A stretch of 64,000 nucleotides of DNA from Sebastes aleutianus (lineage: Eukaryota > Chordata > Actinopteri > Perciformes > Sebastidae): NCBI GenBank assembly GCA_916700875.1, contig CAKAKS010000034.1:15152695-15216694 (forward strand). The letters are read 5' to 3'. The notes beneath the pieces are model-generated. The model did not search any database. It was not told where the DNA came from and saw nothing but the letters and a program-made list of their open reading frames with translations. A program made the translations under genes and the position numbers. Positions 51,701-59,440 of this stretch are shown in pieces (the stretch's first letter is position 1; every line of letters begins with the position of its first letter).

Positions 51701-53976
51701 CAGACCATATTTACAACAGAGATAGTCGGCGTTGTTGTAGTGATGTTAAAGGTTAAGTGTCAGCGCCGCGGCGAGGAGGAAACCTGTGATGAAGCAGCTG
51801 GTTGTAGTTCGCCGTGTGATCGGTGGAAACTTCACACGACACGGTGACGTCAGCTCGGAGCTAAATCTGGCCTCCTGCTGCAGAGTGTGCAGGTGATATT
51901 ACCCTCACATAAAGAAGTATACGTATATTCCCAAGTATACTTTATGTAATAATATCAATGGACTAGTAGTATACTTGTAAGTGTACTACTTCAATACGTC
52001 TTGGGACTAAATTGGCCCACTTTTTTAGTTTATAAAAGTATACTTTTAACTATAAATGTAAGATTAGTGAACTTTGAGTACATAACTCGTTTACATCCAA
52101 GTTGTATTTTGTACTGCAACTATACTATGAACAATACTACAAGTGAACTTATAGGTATACTGTTAGTTTACTGGTTATATACTTGTAGCCCATTTTTATA
52201 TTATATATACAGTATATATTCTCAGTAAACTACTAGTTTAATAGTTTTTACTGCAAGTATACTTGTAAGTTTTCATCCTCATGTCTGATCTGTGTGGTTT
52301 CCACGGTGACGAAGGCGACATCCTCGGGCCGTCCATCAGCGGCCTGGACTCTCTGATCCAGATGCCGTACGGCTGCGGGGAGCAGAACATGATCAACTTT
52401 GCCCCGAACATCTACGTCCTGCAGTAACCTGAGCGCCGTGGAACAGACGGACCAGGAGACCACGGACAGAGCCACGAACCACATGATGACGGGTAAATAT
52501 AAAACAATGACATCATTACTGTAACAGCGGGATTTGCTTTATTTTGCAGTTTTTGCTTCTGCTGCGTAGAATAATCAGGATTTTATAAGATATATTTTTG
52601 GGGTTTGTCGTTTTGATTTGACCTCCATGTTAAAAACATTTGTGTCCAGAAGAAGCCAGAAGATGACCTGATATGATCTCTGGTGTCCTTCCCGCCAGGT
52701 TATGAGCGAGAGCTGACCTATCAGAGAGCAGACGGCTCCTTCAGTGCCTTCGGAGACCAGGACTCATCTGGAAGCACCTGGTGTGTAATAAATAGGGGTG
52801 GGGAAGAAAAAATGATTCACCTACAGTATTTATCACGATTTTTTTGTTTACGTTAGTGTTTAGTACTGCAGAGGTAGAAGGAAGTTACCGCTTTTATTGT
52901 GGTAGTCTGAGTAACGTGACGTCATATCTGTTCCGTATCCGTCAACCAAAACAAACTGCAGCGAGCCGAAACAGAATTTTTTTCAGATTTTTTACATTTT
53001 TCTGACTTTTTTTTCTGACTTATGTTCGGACATTTTTCAGACATTTTATCGGATTTTTTTCAGACATATGTCAGACTTATTTTCTGACTTTTTTCGCCCT
53101 ACTTTTGTAAATTCTTTGGTCATTTTTCAGAATTTATTTGGTAATTTTTCGGAATCTTTTTTTGATATATGTCGGCCTTTCTTCAGCCTTTTTCAGACAT
53201 TTTCTGGACATTTTTTTGTCAGACTTTTCTTCTGCCAAAAAAGAACAAAGTAGTCAACGTTGGAGGGTCAGCGTGGATACGACCTGCACCCTCCCATGTT
53301 AAATCCAGCGTGGTAAACACTACACATCCAGTAAAGGATGGAAACACTTTGGGTTTCACACATTGACAGGAAAAGCAGAGCTAGACAGAGCAGAGCTAAA
53401 GCTGCATGCCAACTCTGTCACGGACAGGAAACGTTATAGTATGGCGGTAACGTGCCGGTCGACTTCAGGACAACTCTGACTACATACATGCTGAAAATCA
53501 ACATTTTTACTGGATCAACTTAGATATTTTCCAAAGTAAAAGTCCCTAGAAGTGTATGATTCAACTTTTTCCCTTCATGGTCTAGAGGTAAAAAAGTTAA
53601 CAACAATCACAATAGATCTTAATATGGAATACGAGTATGGTTATAGTATTGAATCAGGAGATACGTAGGTGGATCGTCCCAGCCGTAGTAATAAAGTTGT
53701 TCATAGATGCAGCAGGAACACTGATGACAGAATCTTTGTCTCTGCAGGCTCACTGCGTTCGTGCTGAGGTGTTTCCTGCAGGCGCGGCCGTTCATCAGCA
53801 TGGACGCCCACGTGCTGCAGACAGCGGCGGCCTGGTTAGCAGCCCAGCAGGGGGCCGACGGGGGATCCGAGGAGCCCGGCCGGGTCATCCACACCGAGCT
53901 CCAAGGAGGACTGGACGGCGTCGTCTCCCTCACAGCCTACATCGTCATCGCCCTGCTGGAAGACAGCGACATCAAG
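38117..53976 (+). CDS. cd109: CD109-like alpha-2-macroglobulin family gene, partial (15 exons, frameshifted)
   Basis: Fifteen plus-strand exons with GT-AG boundaries and matching phases encode about 620 residues collinear with vertebrate CD109. They run from macroglobulin domain MG4 (38.1 kb) through the bait region (43.7-45.5 kb) to the thioester domain (52.3-54.0 kb). CD109 is a GPI-anchored thioester protein that binds TGF-beta receptor I and modulates its signalling. Phases are 0 except 45246 (1), 45451 (2), 50202 (1), 52492 (1) and 52780 (2). Missing: the first ~350 residues (signal peptide, MG1-MG3) and the last ~450-500 (rest of the thioester domain, CUB, receptor-binding domain, GPI signal). 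A one-base insertion at 52425-52427 makes a stop. Introns hold T-rich arrays, TTAA-ended elements and other MITEs. Could be a broken tandem paralogue or a misassembled true cd109. Confidence 0.88.
38620..39262. mobile_element. TTAA-ended non-autonomous transposon, copy 3 (inverted)
   Basis: TTAAAGGGACTATTTGTAAC at the left end and GTTACAAACAGTCCCTTTAA at the right. 643 bp, inside the CD109 intron between 38368 and 39653, inverted relative to copy 1. Confidence 0.8.
39410..39610 (-). mobile_element. GGGCTGTCAA-type MITE, copy G (fragment)
   Basis: Contains AATCGTGATTAATCACAAAT, CTCTTATCAACATGGTAGTG and GGCAAATATGCAAATGTATG, the left third of the reverse-oriented element. It is preceded by a TTAATTTAAT-rich stretch. 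It ends about 45 bases before the CD109 acceptor at 39652. Confidence 0.6.
39653..39754 (+). CDS. cd109: CD109 exon 2 of those present
   Basis: 102 bases, phase 0; acceptor TTTGTTTTCAG. It encodes ADLEDSHETLHLHRSYTSPS and HSYLQIGTPYRHPE. SPSxSYLQL is the conserved CD109 segment starting MG5. Confidence 0.88.
39891..39953 (+). CDS. cd109: CD109 exon 3 of those present
   Basis: 63 bases, phase 0; acceptor TCTTCCATCAG, donor GTGAGT. It encodes AVSILILPVRSNFPITEFHY plus I, corresponding to the SPFELVVSGN-x-LxELxYM segment. Confidence 0.82.
40141..40610. mobile_element. MITE with TATAGACC ends (uncertain)
   Basis: Left end CTATAGACCCTTTTTGTGTC and right end ACCAGGACGGGGTCTATATA form a short inverted repeat around about 470 bp without coding capacity, in a CD109 intron. 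Immediately right is another common fish motif, CCCCTAGTGGCCAAAAACAG at 40662. Confidence 0.45.
40752..40925 (+). CDS. cd109: CD109 exon 4 of those present (MG5)
   Basis: 174 bases, phase 0; acceptor TATGTGTGAAG. It encodes VMSRGQVVSAGKAYRFLYLE, PETSWAPVACVIVYCVRPDG and EIVNDVMQLPVTQTLQNQ. VxSRGxxVxxGK and SWxPxAxxIVYxxxxDGEI are CD109 hallmarks. Confidence 0.92.
41168..41801 (-). mobile_element. GGGCTGTCAA-type MITE, copy H
   Basis: Nearly full-length reverse copy: AATCGCGATTAATCGCATG, TTAAAGGGAGATTTATCAAG, AACATGGGAGTGGACAAATA, GTACTGCATTTAACATAAAA, GTGGGTACCCATAGAACCCA and the end GTTATTATCGTGTTAGCCCT. It lies in the CD109 intron between 40925 and 42112. Confidence 0.8.
42112..42261 (+). 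CDS. cd109: CD109 exon 5 of those present (MG6)
   Basis: 150 bases, phase 0; acceptor ATGATTGGCAG, donor GTGAGA. It encodes VSLSFNQVSRKPGEEVRLRV, KVAESASLVGILVVDKATKW and KGDNDITKEA. The VGIxxVDKxxxxMxxxNDIT block is typical of CD109 and other A2M proteins. Confidence 0.92.
42343..42425. repeat. hAT-like MITE end (GGTTCCCAATCTGGGGGTC)
   Basis: GGTTCCCAATCTGGGGGTCC, CGACCCCGTGTGGGGTCGCC. The same family appears as CATTCCCAAAGACTGGGTC at 58306. Confidence 0.55.
42725..42794. repeat. (CA)n microsatellite
   Basis: Pure CA run of about 35 units in a CD109 intron. Confidence 0.95.
43729..43815 (+). CDS. cd109: CD109 exon 6 of those present (bait-region side)
   Basis: 87 bases, phase 0; acceptor TGCTTTCACAG, donor GTTAGC. 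It encodes VLKEMKEYATADDAHSDMMT and MGDPFSVFK. This poorly conserved segment precedes the bait region. Confidence 0.75.
43920..43965 (-). mobile_element. possible 3' tail of a non-LTR retroelement
   Basis: Minus strand reads CTCAGTTTCCCCCCACGGAT followed by CAATAAAGTATTT, a tail seen in several fish LINEs. The body to the right is not recognisable. Confidence 0.35.
44850..45025. repeat. GGAACT-type MITE fragment
   Basis: CCTGTACTTTCAGACAGTAC, CGGAACTTAATTTAGACCTT, GGTCCCTGCGGTCGAAACGC and AGTTCCTGCGGTGGAAACGA. Same family as 5325-5440 (CCTGAACTTTCAGAAAGTAC, TGGTCCCTGTAGTCGAAATG). Confidence 0.55.
45177..45246 (+). CDS. cd109: CD109 exon 7 of those present (bait region)
   Basis: 70 bases ending in phase 1; acceptor CTTTGTGCAG, donor GTAAGT. 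It encodes TCDLVALTDASLHEMRPPPR plus PEF. The xCGLxVLTDAxL pattern of CD109 is recognisable. Confidence 0.82.
45334..45451 (+). CDS. cd109: CD109 exon 8 of those present
   Basis: 118 bases, entering at phase 1 and leaving at phase 2; acceptor TTCTAAACAG, donor GTGAGG. It encodes (P)GEEMFFMTQGDGSHVEQH and RERRNFPETWIWMDINT. RxxFPETWIWxD marks the end of the bait region in A2M proteins. Confidence 0.92.
45460..45524 (+). mobile_element. GGGCTGTCAA-type MITE fragment I
   Basis: TTATGATTTCAGCATATTGT, TTTATGCTAAATGCAGTACC and GGTGAGGGTTTCTGGAC. The copy stops where the T-rich array begins. Confidence 0.6.
45525..46095. repeat. T-rich TTTCAGACTTTTTTTC minisatellite in a CD109 intron
   Basis: Irregular tandem units of CAGACTTTTTTTCTTCCGA, CATTTTTTTTGACATCTTT type, about 570 bp. 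Related to 16080-16975 and 52975-53235 but less regular. It lies in the 893-base intron before the exon at 46345. Confidence 0.85.
46345..46462 (+). CDS. cd109: CD109 exon 9 of those present (MG7)
   Basis: 118 bases, entering at phase 2 and leaving at phase 0; acceptor TTTTCCCGCAG. It encodes NSDTAEMTLTVPDSITTWTA, TAFVMSENLGLGIVEEPVE. TVPDSITxWxAxxFVxSExLGLG is diagnostic. Confidence 0.95.
46780..46893 (+). CDS. cd109: CD109 exon 10 of those present (MG7)
   Basis: 114 bases, phase 0; acceptor CTCCCTGCAG, donor GTCAGT. It encodes LRVSQFFFISLNLPAYIIRG, EELLLEVVLFNSYYIDLE. FFIxLNLPxxxIRGEE is conserved in CD109. Confidence 0.95.
47663..47705. repeat. perfect 17-bp inverted repeat with 9-base loop
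   Basis: GAAACACGCCACAAGTC at 47663-47679 and its exact reverse complement at 47689-47705, loop CGAGTTCAC. It sits in a dispersed-repeat-like segment (47550-47715) in a CD109 intron. Confidence 0.85.
48065..48760. mobile_element. TTAA-ended non-autonomous transposon, copy 2
   Basis: TTTAAAGGGACTGTTTGTAA at the left and GTTACAAATAGTCCCTTTAA at the right. 696 bp, same orientation as copy 1, with an extra 40-50 bases of GCTCTCTCCGGCTGCGGGCG sequence. In the CD109 intron between 46893 and 49147. Confidence 0.8.
49147..49365 (+). CDS. cd109: CD109 exon 11 of those present (MG7/CUB junction)
   Basis: 219 bases, phase 0; acceptor GTTCTCAG. It encodes VVVIVAESEIFEFVYVDDDE, SASVLVPIKPLVLGEIPISV and TALSIDASDRVLRTVLVK. 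The LGEIPIxVTALSxxASD block is strongly CD109-like. Confidence 0.95.
49480..49860. repeat. TTTA/AAAT-rich low-complexity tract
   Basis: Long stretch of ATTTATTT-type units with diverged copies, intronic. Confidence 0.7.
50061..50202 (+). CDS. cd109: CD109 exon 12 of those present
   Basis: 142 bases ending in phase 1; acceptor GATTCTGCAG, donor GTATGT. It encodes AEGLEQSHSTSLLLELSPSQ, then FSFPPDVVEGSERASVTAV. GIEKSxSQSxLLDL and SFPPxxVxGSER are CD109 features leading into the thioester domain. Confidence 0.95.
50553..51388. mobile_element. chimeric TTAA-ended element, copy 4 fused to a GGTCCCATAT-type MITE
   Basis: Left end TTTAAAGGGACTGTTTGTAA and the body to about 51070 match copy 3 almost base for base. 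The right part differs and ends AAAATGAGCACGATATGGGACC, TTTAA, the inverted end of another common fish TTAA MITE. The element is therefore composite. In the CD109 intron between 50202 and 52315. Confidence 0.65.
51905..52265. repeat. AGTATACTT-rich repeat
   Basis: Multiple AGTATACTT, TATACTTGTAAGT and AGTGTACTACTT words with overall self-complementarity, ending about 50 bases before the CD109 thioester exon. Confidence 0.6.
52315..52492 (+). CDS. cd109: CD109 thioester exon with one-base insertion (exon 13 of those present)
   Basis: 178 bases; acceptor GGTGACGAAG, donor GTAAAT. It encodes (G)DILGPSISGLDSLIQ, MPYGCGEQNMINFAPNIYVL and Q, then TAA at 52425-52427. The PYGCGEQ motif (Cys codon 52374-52376, Gln codon 52383-52385) is the intramolecular thioester. 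After the stop, the next frame continues as expected for the family (LSAVEQTDQETTDRATNHMM) and leaves at phase 1 to match the next exon. One extra A at 52426/52427 therefore explains the break. Confidence 0.93.
52699..52780 (+). CDS. cd109: CD109 exon 14 of those present (thioester domain)
   Basis: 82 bases, entering at phase 1 and leaving at phase 2; acceptor CCCGCCAG. It encodes (G)YERELTYQRADGSFSAFGD and QDSSGSTW. YQRxxGSFSAFGxxDxSGSTWL is conserved in A2M-family thioester domains. Confidence 0.95.
52793..53640 (-). mobile_element. hAT-like MITE with T-rich array inside
   Basis: Left end TAGGGGTGGGGAAGAAAAAA, right part CCCTAGAAGTGTATGATTCA and ACAATCACAATAGATCTTAA. The latter is the reverse complement of the landmark in the element at 11869. 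Bases 52975-53235 are a T-rich array (CAGACATTTT, TTTTTCAGAC units). In the CD109 intron between 52780 and 53748. Confidence 0.55.
52975..53235. repeat. T-rich CAGAC minisatellite, third locus
   Basis: Irregular units such as ACATTTTTCTGACTTTTTTT and GGACATTTTTCAGACATTTT. Confidence 0.75.
53748..53976 (+). CDS. cd109: CD109 exon 15 of those present (last one found)
   Basis: 229 bases, entering at phase 2; acceptor GTCTCTGCAG, donor GTGAGA. It encodes LTAFVLRCFLQARPFISMDA, then AAAWLAAQQGADGGS, PGRVIHTELQGGLDGVVSLT and AYIVIALLEDSDIK. LSAFVLRCFxxAxPxIxID and GRVIHxELQGG are CD109 features. The next exon, expected within a few kb, is not found. Confidence 0.95.
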
Positions 53977-54576
53977 GTGAGAGGTCTAGACACTGGTGAT
54001 GGTGGTAGTGAAGAGATTGATGCAGATCCGATGAATGAAGTGGAGCAGGATTACTCTGATGGGATGAATCTGGAGGTGATGGGGTGGTGGAGGGTCGCAT
54101 CAGTTTGTGCTGATACTGACACTGAAAGCAGCATAGAGGAGAACGGTTTTAAACTTTTGACAGCAACGATGTGATTGGTTTAGGGAGATATGGCAAGATC
54201 TGATTGGTCAGAATAAATGAGAATGAATGAGATTGCACCCCTAGTCTTCCTGACTGAATTTACGCATCAATCAAACTTTAGTGGTATATTGTAGCAACTT
54301 AAAGTGTATTTTTGAGATCTGAAGTTTGGCAAGTGCTTCAGGATGGGGCTGCACTTGTGACTTGTTATCCACATGGAATAAAAAGCAAAGATTAGAAGAA
54401 CATCCATTAAAAGACGAAGTGAAATTTGAGCAGAAAAAAGTTTTTTTTTTCTTCGTTTCTTTTTTTTCCATCCCAAAAAATGTTTTATTGATCTTTTTTT
54501 TTATTTTATTATTTATATTTATGTATTATTTTATTGTTTTTATTTAAACCCAGAATGGATGCGATGTGCAGATCTG

Positions 54577-54585
<9 letters not shown>
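53977..54585. other. no exon seen (presumed CD109 intron or broken 3' end)
   Basis: Ordinary and T-rich sequence. The CD109 frame reads on for 66 codons past the donor, but that text has no family resemblance. Confidence 0.4.

Positions 54586-54607
<22 letters not shown>
54578..54607. repeat. (TA)n microsatellite
   Basis: Pure TA run of 15 units at the start of the LINE fragment. Confidence 0.9.
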
Positions 54608-54610
<3 letters not shown>

Positions 54611-55017
54611 CTATCATAATGTGGAGCAAGTTGCCAAATATGATCACTGAAGCACCTAGCAAGGTAAGTTTTAAAAAAAATACCAAAAATCATATTAAAA
54701 ATAACCGCGGTGGCCGACCTGAACAACCACGAGGGATTACAGTTTGATGCACTGTCAAATTTTGTATTAATATTATTATTAATGAAAATTAATTTACATA
54801 AAATAAATAAATTAAACAAAATTAAATTAAATAAAAAAAATATTTTCTGCAGTTTTTGTTTGTTTGTTTTTCTTCTTTTAATTTTTTTTAATTTTATTTG
54901 TCTTGAACATGTTTTTATTGTGATTTTTTAAAATATGTTATATATTGTGCTTTTGTTGTGTGTGGACCCCAGGAAGAGTATGAAGAGGAATGGGGATCTG
55001 AATAAAGAATAAAGAAT
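54608..55017 (+). mobile_element. Rex1/CR1-like LINE 3' fragment
   Basis: Translates as IIMWSKLPNMITEAPSKVSF, KKNTKNHI, matching the C-terminal LWNxLPxxIxxAxSxxxFKxxLKxxL pattern of non-LTR reverse transcriptases. The 3' UTR ends GTGTGGACCCCAGGAAGAGT, then AATGGGGATCTGAATAAAG and AATAAAGAAT, the Rex1-type tail. Strongly 5'-truncated, with A/T-rich insertions. Confidence 0.75.
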
Positions 55018-55854
55018 ATTCATTTATTTTTCTCCTTCTCTTCATGCTGAGATAATTATATTATTTCAACCTACTGTATAAGTTTGGAGAGAAAAACTGC
55101 CTGTCCCTGACATGATCTGATTAGTTCTGTAAAAATTACAGCTGTAATATGTTGCAGTCACTGAAGACAGTAAGTAGATGCAGATTTAGAGTAAGTAAAG
55201 ACCAAATTCCTCCAGACTTTCATAATCCTCAGTTTCCAGTGAACACGATTAAGTAAATGCGACTGTAGTGAGTTGCGTAATGACTTTAAAATGACCTCTA
55301 GTGTGTCATGGTTGTCCATGACTTGTAATTTTGTAGTTTGACGCTGCACCATCTCACAGACAAATTAAACTGACGTCAATCTCTCAGGACAAATCACCCT
55401 AATGATACACCACTCATTTAGCCGTTCAGGGGAGAGCAGTAGATTTTAAATACTTTCCAGTAGCCGTGACATTTATAGGTCAACATGTTTTCCACTCCTC
55501 AGGGGGTCAAAGGGGCTGCATGATGAGGCTTAATCATCCATTCAGTTTGTTGTTGCTTAAGGGCTGGCTTTTCCAGCTTCTTTCAATTAAAACTGGCTCC
55601 ACTTCCAGCGGTAGTAGCCCGAGGACAGAGACAATGTGATGTGAAAGCCTCAAGGACCTCGGGAGTAACTCGGCACAGTATGAACGTTTTACAGAGATGA
55701 GCTGTGAGTGCCACAGGCTGGAGTTGGAGACAGAAAAAGCTGACAAGTTTCTCTTTCTCTCTTCTCTGTTGTGTGTCTGGATGCATCCATCCTTTTTCCT
55801 CTTCTCTGTCTCACCTCCTGTCGACCTCTCGTCCACACCTGCCACCTCTCTCAG
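55018..55854. other. upstream region or intron of the gene starting at 55855
   Basis: No earlier exon of that gene recognised. A good polypyrimidine tract (CACCTGCCACCTCTCTCAG) ends it. Confidence 0.35.
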
Positions 55855-55982
55855 ATCCAGAGGCACGCAAGCCTGTCGGGATGGAGGAGAAGCTCCGGAG
55901 GCCCTTCTTCTCGGCTTCGCTCAGCTCGCCCTCGCCTCGCAGTAACCCCCTTCGGAGGCGGCCAATCAAACACGACTCTTGG
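55855..55982 (+). CDS. unrecognised gene, exon A
   Basis: 128 bases; acceptor ACCTCTCTCAG, donor GTAGGT, ending in phase 0. An in-frame ATG at 55881 gives MEEKLRRPFFSASLSSPSPR followed by SNPLRRRPIKHDSW, a basic Ser/Pro-rich N-terminus with possible S-P phosphosites and an RRR nuclear-type patch. Eight further codons precede the ATG within the exon (PEARKPVG), so the exon could also be internal. I do not recognise the protein. Exon status is supported by splice sites and by continuation into exons B-D. Confidence 0.5.
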
Positions 55983-56064
55983 GTAGGTCACACACCATCT
56001 GCCTCCAAACTGCTAATTGGGCCAAAAATAATGGTTAAATCGTTTTTATGGTTTATGGACAGAT

Positions 56065-56160
56065 AGGGATGCACAGATCCAACTTCTTCTACTCTGATAC
56101 CGAATTCTGAGACGGCAACTCAGGGTACCGATCCAATACTAGTACTGTTTTTTTCCCAAA
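56065..56160 (+). mobile_element. hAT-like end, same TIR family as the 28S-carrying element
   Basis: TAGGGATGCACAGATCCAAC, then CTGATACCGAATTCTGAGAC and GGTACCGATCCAATACTAGT. The first 11 bases equal the TIR of 34633-35269. No 28S sequence is nearby and the right end is not found. Confidence 0.55.
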
Positions 56161-57699
56161 GTTTAAATTTGTACACCTCACTGCATAGAACTCATTAGGA
56201 CCATTTTATGTAAGCTAACATGAGGCCACCAAAATTTGAACACCACCTTAATTAGGACAGTATTTGTGTTGATAACAGTAAACCTTCTTTTCTGTAATTT
56301 ACATTTGTTTCCTATCAAAAAGCATCTGAAAACACTATATTAAGTGAGGTTTTACATTATAGTTATTTAAAGTGGACCTTGTACTATAGTATGAACAGGA
56401 GAGCAGTGTGTCCATTGGCAAACAAAACATCAAAATAAACCATGACATATTCATGAGTATGGGACATTTTCCTTGTCTTCTAAATGTCATTTTCTGAGAT
56501 ACAAATATCCAACAAACCCAGATCAACATTATTGTAATGACAGATAACTTGAACAGATGAAAGAAGCCACATGTAGTTTGGAAAGACAAAGTCAGTTTGC
56601 AACATTCAGTCTACTTTTTGCCAGGCTGATAGAGCCCAGTAAAGTAATATACTACAGTAACATTAGCATAATACTGTAACAATGCCATTTTACTTAATTT
56701 AATTTCTTCATTTTTAAAGTTAATTTAAACATTTTGACAAATGTGATTGACAGCAAATTAAATAAACTTTTGAGCTACATGTGATTTAAGATATGATTCT
56801 TTTATAAGTACTCCAGTAATTATTTAAGTCAGGGTAGAAGATAACGTATTTTTTCACGTGGCAATTTTGGGTGATTTTTTGCCTTTTTTTGTTTGAAATT
56901 TGAAGGCATTTTCTTACACAATCACACAATTTTGTTGTCCCCTTTATTGTGTTTTATGGGGCAAATACCTTGAATTATGGGACAGTTATGCTCTTTGCCC
57001 CTAGTTATTTCTGACGCTGATTTGGGTGTAATTGGAGCAGTTACATGTAGTTAAATCATTTTAAATGTCCATGCTGCAGAGGCTCTTATTCTATTTCTAT
57101 GGGCTCATCAGTCATCGTCCTGGTGTTACAGATTCTCAACACTAGGTGGCATCGTATTCATGAGAATGACTCTTCTACAGGCTGATCTCACACAAATTCA
57201 TCCCTGTTCATTGTTACATATTTTCCCTTATGGGATTTTTCTCTTACTAGGAGGAGCTATGCTTTAATTGAGAATTGTTGTTTATAGTCCCTCCTTGTTT
57301 GCCTTACATAAAGTTAAATTTTATATTATTTTCAGTGCAAATTGAACAGAATATTTATTTTATCATATCTATTAGCATCTCATAAATGAACACAATTCAA
57401 GGTGATTTAAATTGGGAAAAAAAATGATCCTTGTCTATATGTCTTCAGATTTCCCTCTTATATAATTCATGCTATATTGTCATACAATCACAGTGATTAG
57501 AACAAAAAGTACACATCAAAAATCTGCATTGTGCAGCGTTTGATTAATTAGCTCATAAATTAATTTGTGTGTCGCTTGGATAAGATAAGTTATGACAAAC
57601 CGCTGACTCAGTGGAGAAGCTTGAAAGCACAGAAGCAGCAAAATCGTAATATGAAGTAATTTATGTGTGTATTGATTCATATTGTTCATGTCCCAACAG

Positions 57700-57734
57700 G
57701 ACGTGGAGGATGGACTCGATGACGCCTTCTCAAG
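57700..57734 (+). CDS. unrecognised gene, exon B
   Basis: 35 bases; acceptor TGTCCCAACAG, donor GTAACC; phase 0 to 2. It encodes DVEDGLDDAFS plus two bases (AG). Acidic, in phase with exon A. Confidence 0.5.
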
Positions 57735-58299
57735 GTAACCTTTGCTTATTACTGCTAGTCTGCTGAATACTGGGGATGCATTCTTTAATTTAGGAAAGAA
57801 CAGCGCACAAAATACCCCCCTGAAAACCAAATTTATGAAACCATTTTTATGTTGACTCTATTGCTAAATAGAAATAGATCTCCTTTTGAATGCTGTCAAG
57901 CCATTTCAGAGGATGACAGTTGCAGTGAGGGTGATGGTCAGCTGTCAGTAACCGCTCAGACTCTTTTAAAGAAGAAAACCTTCTTCTGACACTGACTGAC
58001 ATAAATATTTATTGAAATGCACACACACTGACAGACACAGACAGGGACACACAACCTCCTTTTCTCAGGTAACTCCATGCGAAAATGATGACATTACATC
58101 CATGGCAATGAGCTGATGTAGAAAGGATAATTATGTTGATTGTATGGGAACTTATTTTGGTGTTTGAAAATATATTTGTGCAAGTCATGACAGCTTTTGG
58201 AGATTTAGTACAATTTTAAATAAATGCTCTGTGGTTAACAGTAGAAAGACATCAAAACTTAACATTACTAATGACTGTAGTTACTGGAGGTGTTGTAGA

Positions 58300-58385
58300 G
58301 CAGTCATTCCCAAAGACTGGGTCGGGACACACACGTGGGTAACAGGAGATTTTATTAGGGTCGCCAAAATAAATTTGCAGAATTT
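58300..58385. repeat. hAT-like MITE fragment (TTCCCAAAGACTGGGTC)
   Basis: CATTCCCAAAGACTGGGTCG, GGACACACACGTGGGTAACA and TTATTAGGGTCGCCAAAATA. Related to 42343-42425. Confidence 0.5.
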
Positions 58386-59129
58386 CTTCCATAGTCTTTT
58401 ATTTAATATTTATATCTGCAGTACATCTTTGAGCCACATGAGGATGTGATGATGTGAATGTTCGTATTGTTCTGATAATTGTAGCCTACTCATAACATTG
58501 AATCTAATATGAAATTGTAGCTCACAGTCTGTTTGTTTAACTGATGAGAGGGAAAAAAACAAGAGCCTGTTAACTCTACCTAAATGCATTTATTTGGTCT
58601 CATTTATAAAGTATTTAACATGTATGTGTTTTCAATAACACATGCATAAAATTAAGTTGTGATTTATCAAACGTATATCTCTTAGAAATGGCTAGTTTAC
58701 CTGTTCAAGATAATATAAGGTGATGCAAGAATGGCAGTAAAGATGGTCAGGAAATGTTCATTTACACACAAATTTGCTCTTCTCATGATTCATAGATGAG
58801 GCCTATTGTGAGTTGGGTCACGATGGCTTATCATTTTTAAAAGAGCTGAATACAACAAGGCAGTTTTCGAGTCAAGCAGTTGTCAGCTCTATTTAAAGCA
58901 AATAAATTACCATTTCAAGTAGTTGGAGATGACTTGATACACTACCTTGTACTACACTAGTGTTGTGATAATAGCCCAGCTTTGACTCCTACAACCCAAT
59001 GCTGTAGTCCATTCACTTTTTACTGATGATTGTTAAAAGCATTTTTTAAAAGCAGTTATATTATTTGATTTGCTTATATACCATATTATGCAATAATATG
59101 GTATATATGCAATGCATGTGAATAGGCAA
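58386..59129. other. intronic, no exon seen
   Basis: A+T-rich, with no splice-bounded coding segment recognised between exons B and C. Confidence 0.35.
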
Positions 59130-59440
59130 CATATCCTCATACACCAGTTCGTATGACATCTTACGAAAGTCATTCTTCATTTTTTGTACGTTTTCCTACG
59201 AATGTCCAGCAACACGTGTCAATTTCCGCTCGTTACATGCATACAGTCTTTTTGAAATAAACTTCTGTCTTCACAGGAAACAACTTGGTTAGGTTTAGGC
59301 AACAAAACTAAGTTTAGTTTTCGTAAAAGATGGTGATTTGGGTTAAAATAACTACGGAAGTGGCGTAACTTACGTAAAAATCGTTGACTTCTGGTTTCAC
59401 ACGGGGTACGAACGTCCTCCCTACGTGCCGTTTGTCACTC
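59130..59440. repeat. dispersed teleost repeat, related to 23680-23830
   Basis: CATCCTCATACACCAGTTCG, CGAATGTCCAGCAACACGTG, TCTGTCTTCACAGGAAACA, CTTGGTTAGGTTTAGGCAAC and GATGGTGATTTGGGTTAAAA. A very common fish repeat type; ends not defined. Confidence 0.55.

Noticed and set aside
53068..53253. Phenylalanine-rich frame near the last CD109 exon
   Set aside because: Falls in the third T-rich array inside a MITE.
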